From positions 1 through 38,510 of the forward strand of contig DVKE01000039.1 of assembly GCA_018716225.1 (NCBI GenBank): DNA of 38,510 nt, written 5' to 3'. This DNA is from Candidatus Onthousia faecigallinarum (GTDB lineage: Bacteria > Bacillota_I > Bacilli_A > RF39 > UBA660). This document shows, piece by piece, positions 16,873-25,359 of this stretch (position 1 is its first letter; each line of letters starts with the position of its first letter). A program made the translations under genes and the position numbers. The notes beneath the pieces were generated by a model. The model ran no database searches, was not told the DNA's origin, and saw only the letters and a list, made by a program, of their open reading frames with translations.

Positions 16873-17877
16873 TTACTTTTCTAATTGATCCGCTTGTAAC
16901 GCCGTAATCACAACCGCACCTACAATATCCTCCGCACTACAACCTCTTGATAAATCATTGATAGGCTTCGCTAACCCTTGCGTGATAGGGCCATAAGCCT
17001 TTGCCAGAGCCAAGCGTTCCGTAATTTTATAAGCAATATTCCCTGCATCCAAATCCGGGAAAATTAACACATTGGCACTTCCTTTTAAAGGACTCGTAGG
17101 AGCCTTTCTCTTGCGTATTTCCGGTATAATTGCTGCATCAAGCTGTAACTCTCCATCCAAAGAAAGAAAAGGATATTTTTCTTTTGCCATCGTAACTGCA
17201 TCCACAACCTTTTGCTGATCCGGACACTTAGAAGACCCATAAGTAGAATGGGATAAAAAAGCAATAACTGGTTCCTTTTCAACCAATAAACGAAAAGTTT
17301 CAGCACTACTATAAGCAATATCCACAAGCTGTTCCGCCGTAGGATTTTGATTCATACCACAATCAGAATAAACAAACACCCCATCGCTACCATACTCTTT
17401 TCTTGGAGTCACCATTAAAAAGAAGGAAGAAGCCGTTTTAACACCAGCCGTCTTAACAATTCGTAAAGCCACTCTTAATGTATCAGCACTAGAATGCACC
17501 GCTCCACTAACCATACCATCCGCATAACCTTTTTTTACTAGCATAGCCCCAAAAGAAGGGCAATCCTTCATCGCCAAAGCTGCTTCTTCCCTTGTAATAT
17601 TTTTATGTTTACGAAGTTCATAATAGGTATCCACAAAATCATCCATCAAAGAACTACCTTCCGGATCCATAAAAGAACAATCCAACAAATCAATTCCATT
17701 TTGTAAAGCAAAAGAAGCAATCTTCTCTTTTTTTCCAATTAAAATAATATCCGCAAGATCCTCTTTTCTAACCATACTAGCAGCCTTTAAAACCCGAACA
17801 TCCTCTGATTCTGGTAACACAATTTTCTTCTTTTCCTTTGTTTTTACACGACTCTTTAATACATCAATAAATTCCAT
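16873..17877 (-). CDS. pta: Phosphate acetyltransferase
   Basis: The enzyme converts acetyl-CoA and phosphate to acetyl phosphate and CoA, the first step of acetate fermentation, in the cytoplasm. The 334 residues match the single-domain PTA_PTB form: KIVLPESEDVRVLKAA at about 18-33, ADGMVSGAVHSSADTLR at about 119-135, YSDCGMNQNPTAEQLVDIA near 170-188, SHSTYGSSKCPD near 210 and PDLDAGNIAYK near 276. The start follows taagaggaggttaataa-ATG. No acetate kinase gene is nearby. It is the second gene of the operon that begins with the cell-wall hydrolase, 14 bases downstream of it. Confidence 0.95.
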   Translation of the reverse strand: MEFIDVLKSRVKTKEKKKIVLPESEDVRVLKAASMVRKEDLADIILIGKKEKIASFALQNGIDLLDCSFMDPEGSSLMDDFVDTYYELRKHKNITREEAALAMKDCPSFGAMLVKKGYADGMVSGAVHSSADTLRVALRIVKTAGVKTASSFFLMVTPRKEYGSDGVFVYSDCGMNQNPTAEQLVDIAYSSAETFRLLVEKEPVIAFLSHSTYGSSKCPDQQKVVDAVTMAKEKYPFLSLDGELQLDAAIIPEIRKRKAPTSPLKGSANVLIFPDLDAGNIAYKITERLALAKAYGPITQGLAKPINDLSRGCSAEDIVGAVVITALQADQLEK

Positions 17878-17891
17878 TTATTAACCTCCTC

Positions 17892-18323
17892 TTAATTTAA
17901 TGGTGGACAAATACCCGGATCCGGTTCATAAAAACAGTGATTTTTAAAGCGTCCTGCCAAAGCTTGATCATACCAAGTAGAAATACAAGAACCTCCTCTA
18001 CTAGGAGCATAAAACCATAAAGCATTGGTAGCAGGATAATAATACTCCCCATTTAAAACACGTTGGGCCAATTCTCGTTCTTTGATAGTTGAACCAGAAG
18101 AAAAAAGAGAGCTATTAATGCCAGCAAAACCACCTGGATTTTGATAAACCATCTGGGTTACTGTATGAATATTGCGGAAAGTATAACAATTCGTTAAAAC
18201 CCGATTCACTCCTACATTCCCTACCATTAACATGCCATAATCTCCTTCTCCAACAGCCTCAGCACGCATAAGCCTAGCTAACAAATCCAATTCCTTACTT
18301 GTATAAGATAATAAATTCGTCAT
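17892..18323 (-). CDS. SleB-like cell-wall hydrolase (Hydrolase_2)
   Basis: The 143-residue protein is a bare SleB/CwlJ-type domain: LLARLMRAEAVGEGDYG at about 13-29 holds the catalytic Glu in the 'RAEA.GE' motif, and 'VGNVGVNRVL', 'NPGGFAGI' and 'ATNALWFYAP' follow in family order. These enzymes are lytic transglycosylase-type or amidase-type peptidoglycan hydrolases. There is no signal peptide or LysM/PG_binding domain, as in CwlJ, so it may need another route to the wall or act after lysis. The site ttaggtgatttt-ATG is good. It heads the pta operon. No other sporulation gene is in the window, so a germination role is only one possibility. Confidence 0.85.
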   Translation of the reverse strand: MTNLLSYTSKELDLLARLMRAEAVGEGDYGMLMVGNVGVNRVLTNCYTFRNIHTVTQMVYQNPGGFAGINSSLFSSGSTIKERELAQRVLNGEYYYPATNALWFYAPSRGGSCISTWYDQALAGRFKNHCFYEPDPGICPPLN

Positions 18324-18362
18324 AAAATCACCTAATATACTATATGATTTTAAAGAAAAGTA

Positions 18363-18391
18363 TTGTCTAGTTTCCTTTTTTTTGCTATAAT
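18363..18391 (+). promoter_or_regulatory. tRNA-Trp promoter
   Basis: TTGTCT, 17 bases, then TATAAT with TGC directly before it (extended -10). The mature tRNA begins 13 bases after the -10 box. Confidence 0.75.
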
Positions 18392-18403
18392 CAAAGCATG
18401 CCT

Positions 18404-18477
18404 AGGGGATTAGTTAAATGGTATAATAGGAGTCTCCAAAACTTTTGTTGGGAGTTCGATTCTCTCATCCCCTGCCA
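18404..18477 (+). tRNA. trnW: tRNA-Trp (anticodon CCA)
   Basis: The cloverleaf folds fully: acceptor AGGGGAT/ATCCCCT, D-stem GTTA/TAAT, anticodon stem GGAGT/ACTTT (two G-U) with loop CTCCAAA giving anticodon CCA, variable loop TGTT, T-stem GGGAG/CTCTC with loop TTCGATT, discriminator G and encoded CCA. The anticodon reads UGG only, in line with TGA being a stop. Confidence 0.97.
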
Positions 18478-18487
18478 TTAGAAATTC

Positions 18488-18510
18488 AAGTAGCATCTGC
18501 TACTTTTTTC
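18488..18510 (+). terminator. Terminator after tRNA-Trp
   Basis: AAGTAGCA-TC-TGCTACTT is an 8-bp hairpin that runs into a T tract. Confidence 0.8.
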
Positions 18511-18599
18511 TTTGTCCAATAATATTTACAAACTCATTATACACAAAAAAAATTGTTTATGCAACGAAACCTTAATTAGGAAAATTTACAATTAAACGT

Positions 18600-18667
18600 A
18601 TGTAAGATGTAAAACTAAATGCAACCCTAAAAATAATAGAAGTTGCATTTAGTTTTACATCTTACAT
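18600..18667. repeat. Perfect 26-bp inverted repeat upstream of the ABC exporter
   Basis: ATGTAAGATGTAAAACTAAATGCAAC at 18600-18625 is repeated exactly in reverse complement at 18642-18667 around a 16-base loop. As RNA it gives a long unbroken hairpin. It is not followed by a T tract, so it is not a standard terminator. It could be a MITE-like element, an operator, a small RNA or the trace of a terminal-inverted-repeat element. No copy is seen elsewhere in the window. Confidence 0.9.
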
Positions 18668-18732
18668 CTTAAAAGACTATGAATTTCCTCGTTAAACCTT
18701 TAGAATTAATAATAGCCAAAAAACTTGATTTT

Positions 18733-18741
18733 TGCTATAAT
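18733..18741 (+). promoter_or_regulatory. Extended -10 promoter of the ABC exporter gene
   Basis: TGCTATAAT, 35 bases before the GTG start, with no good -35. The same TTTTTGCTATAAT string occurs in the tRNA-Trp promoter. Confidence 0.5.
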
Positions 18742-18776
18742 AAGTAATAATAAATTCAAAAAAGAGGTGGTTATTT

Positions 18777-20366
18777 GTGTACTTATTTAAAATCCTAAAT
18801 AAAAAGAAATATGCTCTATTTTTCTTCAATGCCTTTCTAGAAAATATGTGTTTGTATTTAATGCCAATTGTTCTATCTATTTACGTAACAATACCCTTCA
18901 CTCTTGATAAATTCAAAATGTTAATCATATTAACCGTTACCCTGAAAGCTTTTGAAATACTTTTTAATGTAATTTGGAATGTAAAAGCAGAACCATTTTT
19001 AGAAAATACGAAAAAAGACTTGCAGCTAGCTTATTTTAAAAGAGCTTGTAATATGAATATTTCTAAGATTAATAATAGTCATACTGGATTTTTAAAAAAG
19101 CAAATAGATATCTGTTGTGATGAAGGCAATATTTTACTAAATGAACTAATGATGACAGTCAATGGCTTTGTCGTTGCAATTACAATATTTTTAATTCAAG
19201 TTTTTACCCAAAGCTTCTTTTTATTCATTATTTGCATCATCTTTATCATTTTAATTGTAATTTACAATATAGTGATTACAAAATCAAATGTAATAATTCA
19301 AGAAGACTATAATAATAAATATGCCAAATATAATGCTACGAATGTAGATTTTATAGAAAATATCAAAGTAGTTAAAAATTATGATGCCTTTGACTATGCT
19401 GAATCTAAAATAAATAGTAAATTTGATGCTGTTAGAAAACCTTTACGAAAAATATGCACTTATAATTCCTTAAGAAATGATGGTATTAATGCTTTAATTT
19501 ATACAATGTATTCCCTACTTTTAATCAGTTTATTTATAAGCATGAAAAACGGGAATGATATTTTTAGTTATCTTGTTTTCTACACCACTATCTTCCATGG
19601 CCTTAATACCGAATTAAGAAATGTTGGAAGTGGTTTTATCCATTGGAGCAAATTCAAATCAGCGAACAATCAAGTAGAAAAAATTTTAGTAGAAGAAGAA
19701 AAACAGCCTAAGTTTAAGAGCTTCCATAATATCACTTTAAAAGATATTGAATTTAAATATAATAAAAACAGTAAACATAGTATAAAAATACCTAATTTTT
19801 CTATAAATATAAAAGATAAAGTGAGCATCATGGGGGAATCCGGCCAAGGCAAGTCTACCTTTCTTTTTCTATTTTGTAGATTTTATAAGATAGATAATAA
19901 TAAATATTTAGTAAATGGAAAAGCTAGTAATAAAACTCCCGATGTGGCTTACATCTCTCAAGAAACCGATCTTTTTGATTTATCGATTAGAGAAAATCTA
20001 TTACTAGGCAAAAAGATAAGTGATGAAAAATTAAAAGAATATTTAGAAGCGGCCGGACTTCTTGATTGGATAAATAGTTTAGAACATGGTCTTGATACAA
20101 TAGTCGGAGAAAAAGGAATTAGAATATCTACGGGTCAAAAGCAAAGATTAAATATTATTAGAGGAATTTTACTAGATAAAGAGATATACATCTTAGATGA
20201 ACCTACCTCGAACCTAGATGGTTTTTCCGAAGAAAAAATTTATAATATGATAAATAAATACTTAAATGATAAAACACTAATTCTAGTAACTCATCGACCA
20301 AAATTAAAAGATATTTGCAATAAACACTATTACTTTGAAAATAAAGAAATGATTTTAAAAGACTAA
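18777..20366 (+). CDS. ABC transporter with fused membrane and ATPase domains (exporter type)
   Basis: The 529-residue half-transporter has about five to six membrane helices in residues 1-290, as in type IV (exporter) ABC proteins, then an ATPase domain. Walker A GESGQGKST is at 353-361, the Q-loop ISQETDLFDLSIREN starts near 393, the signature is ISTGQKQR at 450-457 (the usual LSGGQ is altered at the first and third positions), Walker B is YILDEPTSNLD at 471-481, and THR is the H-loop. It probably works as a homodimer exporting a peptide, lipid or drug. No substrate gene or partner adjoins it. Translation starts at GTG after aaagaggtggttattt. Its codons are more AT-rich than those of its neighbours, and it lies between the tRNA gene and an empty stretch, which fits recent gain. 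Confidence 0.85.
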   Translation: MYLFKILNKKKYALFFFNAFLENMCLYLMPIVLSIYVTIPFTLDKFKMLIILTVTLKAFEILFNVIWNVKAEPFLENTKKDLQLAYFKRACNMNISKINNSHTGFLKKQIDICCDEGNILLNELMMTVNGFVVAITIFLIQVFTQSFFLFIICIIFIILIVIYNIVITKSNVIIQEDYNNKYAKYNATNVDFIENIKVVKNYDAFDYAESKINSKFDAVRKPLRKICTYNSLRNDGINALIYTMYSLLLISLFISMKNGNDIFSYLVFYTTIFHGLNTELRNVGSGFIHWSKFKSANNQVEKILVEEEKQPKFKSFHNITLKDIEFKYNKNSKHSIKIPNFSINIKDKVSIMGESGQGKSTFLFLFCRFYKIDNNKYLVNGKASNKTPDVAYISQETDLFDLSIRENLLLGKKISDEKLKEYLEAAGLLDWINSLEHGLDTIVGEKGIRISTGQKQRLNIIRGILLDKEIYILDEPTSNLDGFSEEKIYNMINKYLNDKTLILVTHRPKLKDICNKHYYFENKEMILKD

Positions 20367-20741
20367 TTTTACGGGAATAACCTATCCTTGCCTGAAAAAA
20401 AATTCTTACTTCCCCGATAGGTTACACCGTATTTTTTGTTTTTCCCTACTTTGATAATATCAATTGTAAGCGTAAATTTATCCTTACATTAATTTTCAAC
20501 CCAAAAAACTTTCACAATAACATGAACATAATATTTTAAAGATCTCCTTGTATTATTGTATAACTTATGTTCTGAACTTTTATGATTACAGCCCTACTAT
20601 TCTTATTTTTTCTAATTTCGCAATTTAATATTTTTTCTTCTTTATAAGTACTCCGTATACAGGTAGTTCGACAACTTAAGCATTTCTTTTTATTATAGTA
20701 AAGAAATATAACCAAAGGTTTTACCCTATAAAAGAAAAAGA
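20367..20741. other. Gene-free stretch with short inverted repeats
   Basis: Two perfect short inverted repeats are visible: TAACCTATC (20378-20386) with GATAGGTTA (20416-20424), and GAACATAA (20524-20531) with TTATGTTC (20565-20572). The first lies just after the ABC gene and may work as its terminator, although no T tract follows directly. I see no gene, tRNA or clear promoter. Confidence 0.4.
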
Positions 20742-22673
20742 TTAATGAACAAGACCATCTAAGGCATTTCTTAAACTTTCGATAAACTGATCTTTTATAA
20801 TGCGATTAACGACTTTGGAACCCGGAGCCCAGCCCAAAGAGTCGATCTCCTCTCCATAAAATTGATCCAAATGATAAGTCATATTATAAATCACAATACT
20901 AGCATCCGTAGTATCACCCGCTTGAATTAAAGATATTAAAGTTAACACATCATTCTGGGTATCTTCATCATGAAAAAAACGAAACATAGCTTGTTGAAAC
21001 ACAGATTCATCTTTAAAAAAGTTGGCAATTCCTTCCATGAAGAAATTCTGTTGGCCAATATTTTCTTCAATCGCTTCCCAACACCCATTTGCAATACTAC
21101 TTGTCAATCCATCATAACTAATAGAACCAATATCATTTTTTAAATAATTTAAGATACTCGTTAAAATCGATTTAGCATTTTGATCGGTTAAGGTATCAAT
21201 TTGTTCCTGTATTCCCGAGAAATTCATAATAAAAGACATTAAATACTGATAATTGGTATTATATTCATTCGAAAGTAAAAACAAAGAAGGAAAATCAGCA
21301 GCATTGGAAACCAAATCTAAAACGGATATATATTGCCCTGCCTCTGTAACATTTCCCTTTTCATCAAAATAATTTTGATCAAGAGCATCGATAATATGAT
21401 TACTACCTCCCCCTAAAATAATACTTGGTAATTGACGAATATCTTTAACACTATCTTTTTCAATTTCTCTTGCATGCAAGAAAACAAATTTATCTTTTAA
21501 TTCATCGATACTAGTATTAAAAGTAGACACCATATCCCCTTCCCCAGAATAAATTCTTACCTTATCAGAATTTGCTAAATATTGAATCAAATAAGGATGA
21601 TCTTTCCTTTCTCGCATTTCTTCAAAAGTATAAACTTTCTTTTCTTCTTTTTGTTGTTCTGCAAAAGATAGAAAAGGATTAAAAACAGATACCGATTCAA
21701 TAACCTCTTCTAATTTAGGATCTTCTATGCAAGCTTCACTATAAGCTGCTAATTGAATTCCTCCTCCTAAAGAATAACCATTTAATTCTAATTTTACATT
21801 CTCATCTCTAGCTAAGGACGCATATTTTTCAATTAATTCTTTATTATCTCTTAATTGTCCCTCATTGATTTCTTTAAAATAATTAGTTCCTTTAGATGCT
21901 AACTCCGAAAACAGATCTTCCCGACTAAGATCATCATTACGAAAAAGAGGTAAAATATTATTAAAAACCATAGAAAACAGTTCTTCGTCCCCACTAATTT
22001 GTTGAAATAATGTATATATAATAGCTGCATAATCTTCCACCGAAGTTTCATTCGTACAAGAATTCACAATCACATAATTTCCATCTGCATCTTTTAAAAC
22101 AAAAGCATCATAGCCACTTCCTGTACTAGCAATTTCCATAATAGTAGAATTTTTCATTTCTTCACTCAAAGTACTTCCTGCAAAATGGCTGTTCTGTAAT
22201 ACTGCATTTATTTCCGCTATAACCTCAGAAGCATCTTTTTCAATATGTAACTTTTCTAAAATAGTTTTGATCGCTTCTTCATCCGTAATAAGATGTAAGG
22301 TATCATCATCCATACAAATCTCTGATAATTTTTTTCCTTTTAAATACTCTACATATATTTTATAATTTTCTTTCCCCAAATCATTTTTTGTAAAAGTCAT
22401 AATATCAGATAATTTATTTAAATAAATATTATCTTTATCAGAATAAGAATTAAGAGAATAAGGACCATCTTCTGATAAAGTAGCCTTTTGATCATTTTCT
22501 AAAAAGAGAGAAAGATCTAAAACATCAGAAAAAGAAGTGGAATCTTGTTGCTTTTCAATTTTAGAGGAATTAGAAACTAAATTGATTTTATTTACTTTGG
22601 TTGCTGTATTAGAATCTAGTGCTTTTTTGATATTGACTTTACCAACATTAATGACTGATCTTATTTTATCCAT
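20742..22673 (-). CDS. Lipase-like alpha/beta hydrolase
   Basis: The 643-residue protein has a central alpha/beta hydrolase core like class 3 lipases / DUF2974. The nucleophile elbow is NGYSLGGG with Ser301, a candidate acid is Asp380 in YSGEGDMVSTF and a candidate His is His426 in GGGSNHIIDA, all in the right order. A 'DAFVLKDADGNYVIVN' strand pair (about 189-204) precedes the core as in lipases that open with a beta hairpin. The first 100 residues are polar and low in complexity; the last 170 are helical. There is no signal peptide or lipobox, so export would need a non-Sec route, or the enzyme acts inside. The site is aggaggaatagaa-ATG. It is the third gene of an operon with a small protein and a single-pass membrane protein. 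The substrate is unknown. Confidence 0.7.
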   Translation of the reverse strand: MDKIRSVINVGKVNIKKALDSNTATKVNKINLVSNSSKIEKQQDSTSFSDVLDLSLFLENDQKATLSEDGPYSLNSYSDKDNIYLNKLSDIMTFTKNDLGKENYKIYVEYLKGKKLSEICMDDDTLHLITDEEAIKTILEKLHIEKDASEVIAEINAVLQNSHFAGSTLSEEMKNSTIMEIASTGSGYDAFVLKDADGNYVIVNSCTNETSVEDYAAIIYTLFQQISGDEELFSMVFNNILPLFRNDDLSREDLFSELASKGTNYFKEINEGQLRDNKELIEKYASLARDENVKLELNGYSLGGGIQLAAYSEACIEDPKLEEVIESVSVFNPFLSFAEQQKEEKKVYTFEEMRERKDHPYLIQYLANSDKVRIYSGEGDMVSTFNTSIDELKDKFVFLHAREIEKDSVKDIRQLPSIILGGGSNHIIDALDQNYFDEKGNVTEAGQYISVLDLVSNAADFPSLFLLSNEYNTNYQYLMSFIMNFSGIQEQIDTLTDQNAKSILTSILNYLKNDIGSISYDGLTSSIANGCWEAIEENIGQQNFFMEGIANFFKDESVFQQAMFRFFHDEDTQNDVLTLISLIQAGDTTDASIVIYNMTYHLDQFYGEEIDSLGWAPGSKVVNRIIKDQFIESLRNALDGLVH

Positions 22674-22708
22674 TTCTATTCCTCCTATTCTTATAGTTAT
22701 AGAAAGTA

Positions 22709-22951
22709 TTAACTACTCTCAATCTCTTTGTTCCAAAAAGCCAACTGTTTTTGTAAAAATAAATCCATCGCTTTTCGAAACTCTTTTTCATCCTCTAATC
22801 CAACCAAAAGATCTCCTTCTTCTTTGCGAATAGCATAATCTTTTGTATCTTCAATATTAACAAGATAAAGATACTTGATAGAATCTTTTTGAATTTCATC
22901 CATAATGGCATATACTTTTCCATTTTCTAATGTTACAAGCTCTTTTTCCAT
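22709..22951 (-). CDS. Small protein, possibly DUF1292-like
   Basis: An 80-residue acidic protein starting MEKELVTLENGKVYAIMDE, with a 'YLYLVNIEDTKDYAIRK' strand and a charged helix. The layout resembles the DUF1292 family found in Bacillota, but only loosely. It starts 3 bases after the stop of the upstream gene and lies 35 bases before the lipase-like gene, so it belongs to that operon. It could be a chaperone or regulator for the hydrolase; this is a guess from position. Confidence 0.55.
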   Translation of the reverse strand: MEKELVTLENGKVYAIMDEIQKDSIKYLYLVNIEDTKDYAIRKEEGDLLVGLEDEKEFRKAMDLFLQKQLAFWNKEIESS

Positions 22952-22953
22952 TT

Positions 22954-23529
22954 CTATCTTACCTTTCCCTTTTTCTCATTTAGAATATCTGCCATTTCTT
23001 GTTTACTAGCAGCACTCCACTTAGCAATGTCCGGTTGCCCCTTTTCATCCACATAATTTCGATCTAGTAAATAGTGATCGAAAGAATCATAATCAAAAGC
23101 CCCACTTAAAACGTCTTTAAAGTTTTGCTCTGAAGTAACACAATAAAAGCCATATAAGTAGTTTTCATCAATTCCTTTTAACCTTTTAAAATCTTCTGCC
23201 GTATAATGATAATTCCGATCATAACCACTTCCATCATAATCAGTAAAACCATAGTCATCCAAGAGATCGAAAACCCGAATTCCTTGATAAATACTTAATT
23301 CCCCAATGTCATAGCCATCATACTCCATCTGAATCTCTTTGGGTGTCACTTTTTCTTCTTGCTGCTGAGAAGAAAAAAAGAAAGAGGCCGCTAGGGTTGC
23401 TACTAAAGCACTAGTTGTCACCGCAAAACGAACTTGCCGTTTTAATCTTTTGGAAGAAGACTTTTTTTCCTTTCCAATACTATTTTCTTTCACCTTATTA
23501 TAAATTTTTTCCGCTTCGTTTGTTTCCAT
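22954..23529 (-). CDS. Single-pass membrane protein of unknown function
   Basis: A 191-residue protein: a basic cytoplasmic N-terminus (1-33), one helix (about 34-53, FAVTTSALVATLAASFFF) and an acidic, Tyr/Asp-rich outer domain. The layout is like that of proteins with a short inner segment and an outer sensor, but I recognise no family. The ribosome binding site near the ATG is weak (aaggc). A stronger one (aaaggagaaaaa) serves an in-frame GTG that stops after four codons, directly upstream. It heads the three-gene lipase-like operon. Confidence 0.65.
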   Translation of the reverse strand: METNEAEKIYNKVKENSIGKEKKSSSKRLKRQVRFAVTTSALVATLAASFFFSSQQQEEKVTPKEIQMEYDGYDIGELSIYQGIRVFDLLDDYGFTDYDGSGYDRNYHYTAEDFKRLKGIDENYLYGFYCVTSEQNFKDVLSGAFDYDSFDHYLLDRNYVDEKGQPDIAKWSAASKQEMADILNEKKGKVR

Positions 23530-23609
23530 TTTTTTGCCTTAAAAGTTTCTCACTTTTTCTCCTTTCGATCTTTTATCTACTACTATCATATCATATTTTA
23601 TAAAAGATC

Positions 23610-23638
23610 TTAAAGAAAAAGAGTCCTGAAACTCTTTT
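23610..23638 (-). terminator. Terminator after the four-helix membrane protein gene
   Basis: On the minus strand AAAAGAGT-TTCAGG-ACTCTTTT forms an 8-bp hairpin followed by a T-rich run. Confidence 0.65.
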
Positions 23639-23659
23639 CATTTTCTATTAACAACCAAT

Positions 23660-24043
23660 TTATCTCCTACTTTTATCTTTCAATAGAATCGCATACATGA
23701 GAGCAAAGAAAGATCCAATTAATACCAAAAAGAAACCAATATTAAGATAAGCATCTACTTGTGCATTCCCTCGAAAACTGATTAAGTCATTGATTCCATC
23801 AAACAAGGTAATCACAAGATTAAAGATTGGAATCCATAGGAAGAATTTACTATCTTTAAAAAAGAGCAAAAACAATCCAACAAAAGACAAAACGACTACA
23901 ATCATACCGGATTGATCAATGAAGCGATTTGATAACGTTACTTCCCCAGCCTTCATCGTATAAAAAGGCAAAAAAGAACCAAGAATAGCCAAAAGAAAGC
24001 CCATAATCCCCATAAAACAATAATTTTCTTTCAAAAAGCGCAT
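23660..24043 (-). CDS. Four-helix membrane protein of unknown function
   Basis: A 127-residue protein with four hydrophobic helices (about 9-29, 45-63, 67-85 and 99-121), short loops and a basic C-terminus (LLKDKSRR). No motif is recognised. It is a single gene with its own terminator, divergent from the DUF3048 gene. The site gaagggaagtag lies close to the ATG. Confidence 0.65.
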   Translation of the reverse strand: MRFLKENYCFMGIMGFLLAILGSFLPFYTMKAGEVTLSNRFIDQSGMIVVVLSFVGLFLLFFKDSKFFLWIPIFNLVITLFDGINDLISFRGNAQVDAYLNIGFFLVLIGSFFALMYAILLKDKSRR

Positions 24044-24176
24044 TTTTCTACTTCCCTTCTAACTTTATTTCTATGTTTATTTTATAACAATATTTACCTA
24101 GAAGAAACAGTTTTTCACGAAAGAAATGTAAAATAGTGGATAATTATCATAAAAACATGCCTTTTTTGATAGTTTG

Positions 24177-24185
24177 TGATACACT
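24177..24185 (+). promoter_or_regulatory. Extended -10 promoter of the DUF3048 gene
   Basis: TGATACACT, 20 bases before the start codon, with no clear -35. Confidence 0.35.
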
Positions 24186-24204
24186 AAGATCAGAAGGAGG
24201 TAGT

Positions 24205-25305
24205 ATGCGAAAGAAGAATATAGGAGATGTTCGAATTAAGCCAAGAAATCAAAAAAAGAAAAAAATAATTCTTATTACAATTCTTATCCTATTACTTCTT
24301 GCCTTTCTCGCTTGTTTTTTCTTCTTTTACCTGAACAAAGATAAGAATCAAGAAAAAGAGTCCTCTTCGCCAAATCAAATAGAAGAAAAAAAATTAACCA
24401 TCGTTGATGAAGATAGTAATAGGCGCCCAATCGCTATTATGATTGATAATAATGTTGGTACAGCAAATCATGTTGGTCTACAAGATGCTTATATCACATA
24501 TGAAGCGATTGTCGAAGGCGGATTAACCAGAATTATGGCTGTGTTTAAGGATAGAACCACAAATTTGATCGGTCCAGTTAGAAGTTCCCGGCATTATTTC
24601 CTTGATTATGCACTAGAACATGATGCTCTTTATGCCCATTATGGTTGGAGTACTTATGCCGAAAGAGATATAAAAGCTTTAAGCGTAAATAATATCAATG
24701 GTCTTTATGTCGATAGTGCTTATTGGCGAGATTATAATTATGCCGCTCCCCATAATGTTTTTACCAATATTGAAACTCTTTATCAAAGCGCCGAAAAACT
24801 AGGATACAAGACAACATCTAATAATTGGGAAGTACTAAATTATTCCATCGATCCAGTTGATCTAAATTCTTATAACACTTGTAGCGAAGAAGATAACACT
24901 TGTACAAGTGATGTCATATTAGCCAATAACATCACGATTCCTTATTCTTATTATGAAACAAGAAGCTATCAATACGATAGCACAAGAGGAGTATATCTTC
25001 GCTTTATGAATGGAGTGGCTCACCAAGATCGAGACACAAAGCAACAATATTATTATAAAAATATTATTATTGAAAAAGTAAATAATTACAGTCTAGATCA
25101 AGAAGGTCGCCAAGATTTAGATACAACAGGAACAGGAGATGGTTACTACATTACGAACGGTTATGCAAGACCAATTACATGGCATAAAAATAATAGAAGT
25201 GGAAAAACAACTTATACTTATTTAGATGGAACAGAAGTAAAAATCAACGATGGCAATACCTTCATTCAAATAGCGCCAAAACAACAAATTCCAACTTTTG
25301 AATAA
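24205..25305 (+). CDS. DUF3048 (YerB-like) membrane-anchored protein
   Basis: The 366-residue protein has a basic N-terminus, one membrane helix (about 21-44) and an outer DUF3048 domain: RRPIAIMIDNNVGTANHVGL, 'DAYITYEAIVEGGLTRIMAVF' and 'IGPVRSSRHYFLDYA' follow the family closely. The known YerB of Bacillus subtilis is a lipoprotein; here no lipobox is visible, so the helix is the likely anchor. Function is unknown; a role at the envelope is likely. The track start (MDNYHK) has no binding site, whereas the ATG at 24205 has agaaggaggtagt right before it, so 24205 is used. A second gene follows after 54 bases, probably co-transcribed. Confidence 0.88.
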   Translation: MRKKNIGDVRIKPRNQKKKKIILITILILLLLAFLACFFFFYLNKDKNQEKESSSPNQIEEKKLTIVDEDSNRRPIAIMIDNNVGTANHVGLQDAYITYEAIVEGGLTRIMAVFKDRTTNLIGPVRSSRHYFLDYALEHDALYAHYGWSTYAERDIKALSVNNINGLYVDSAYWRDYNYAAPHNVFTNIETLYQSAEKLGYKTTSNNWEVLNYSIDPVDLNSYNTCSEEDNTCTSDVILANNITIPYSYYETRSYQYDSTRGVYLRFMNGVAHQDRDTKQQYYYKNIIIEKVNNYSLDQEGRQDLDTTGTGDGYYITNGYARPITWHKNNRSGKTTYTYLDGTEVKINDGNTFIQIAPKQQIPTFE

Positions 25306-25359
25306 AAGCACATAACAAAAGAAAAAGTAGTAATAAAATGTAGTAGAGGTGTAGTAAAA

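Noticed and set aside
18404-18477. tRNA-Trp as an attachment site of an integrated element
   Set aside because: No integrase gene and no repeat of the tRNA 3' end were seen downstream within the window.
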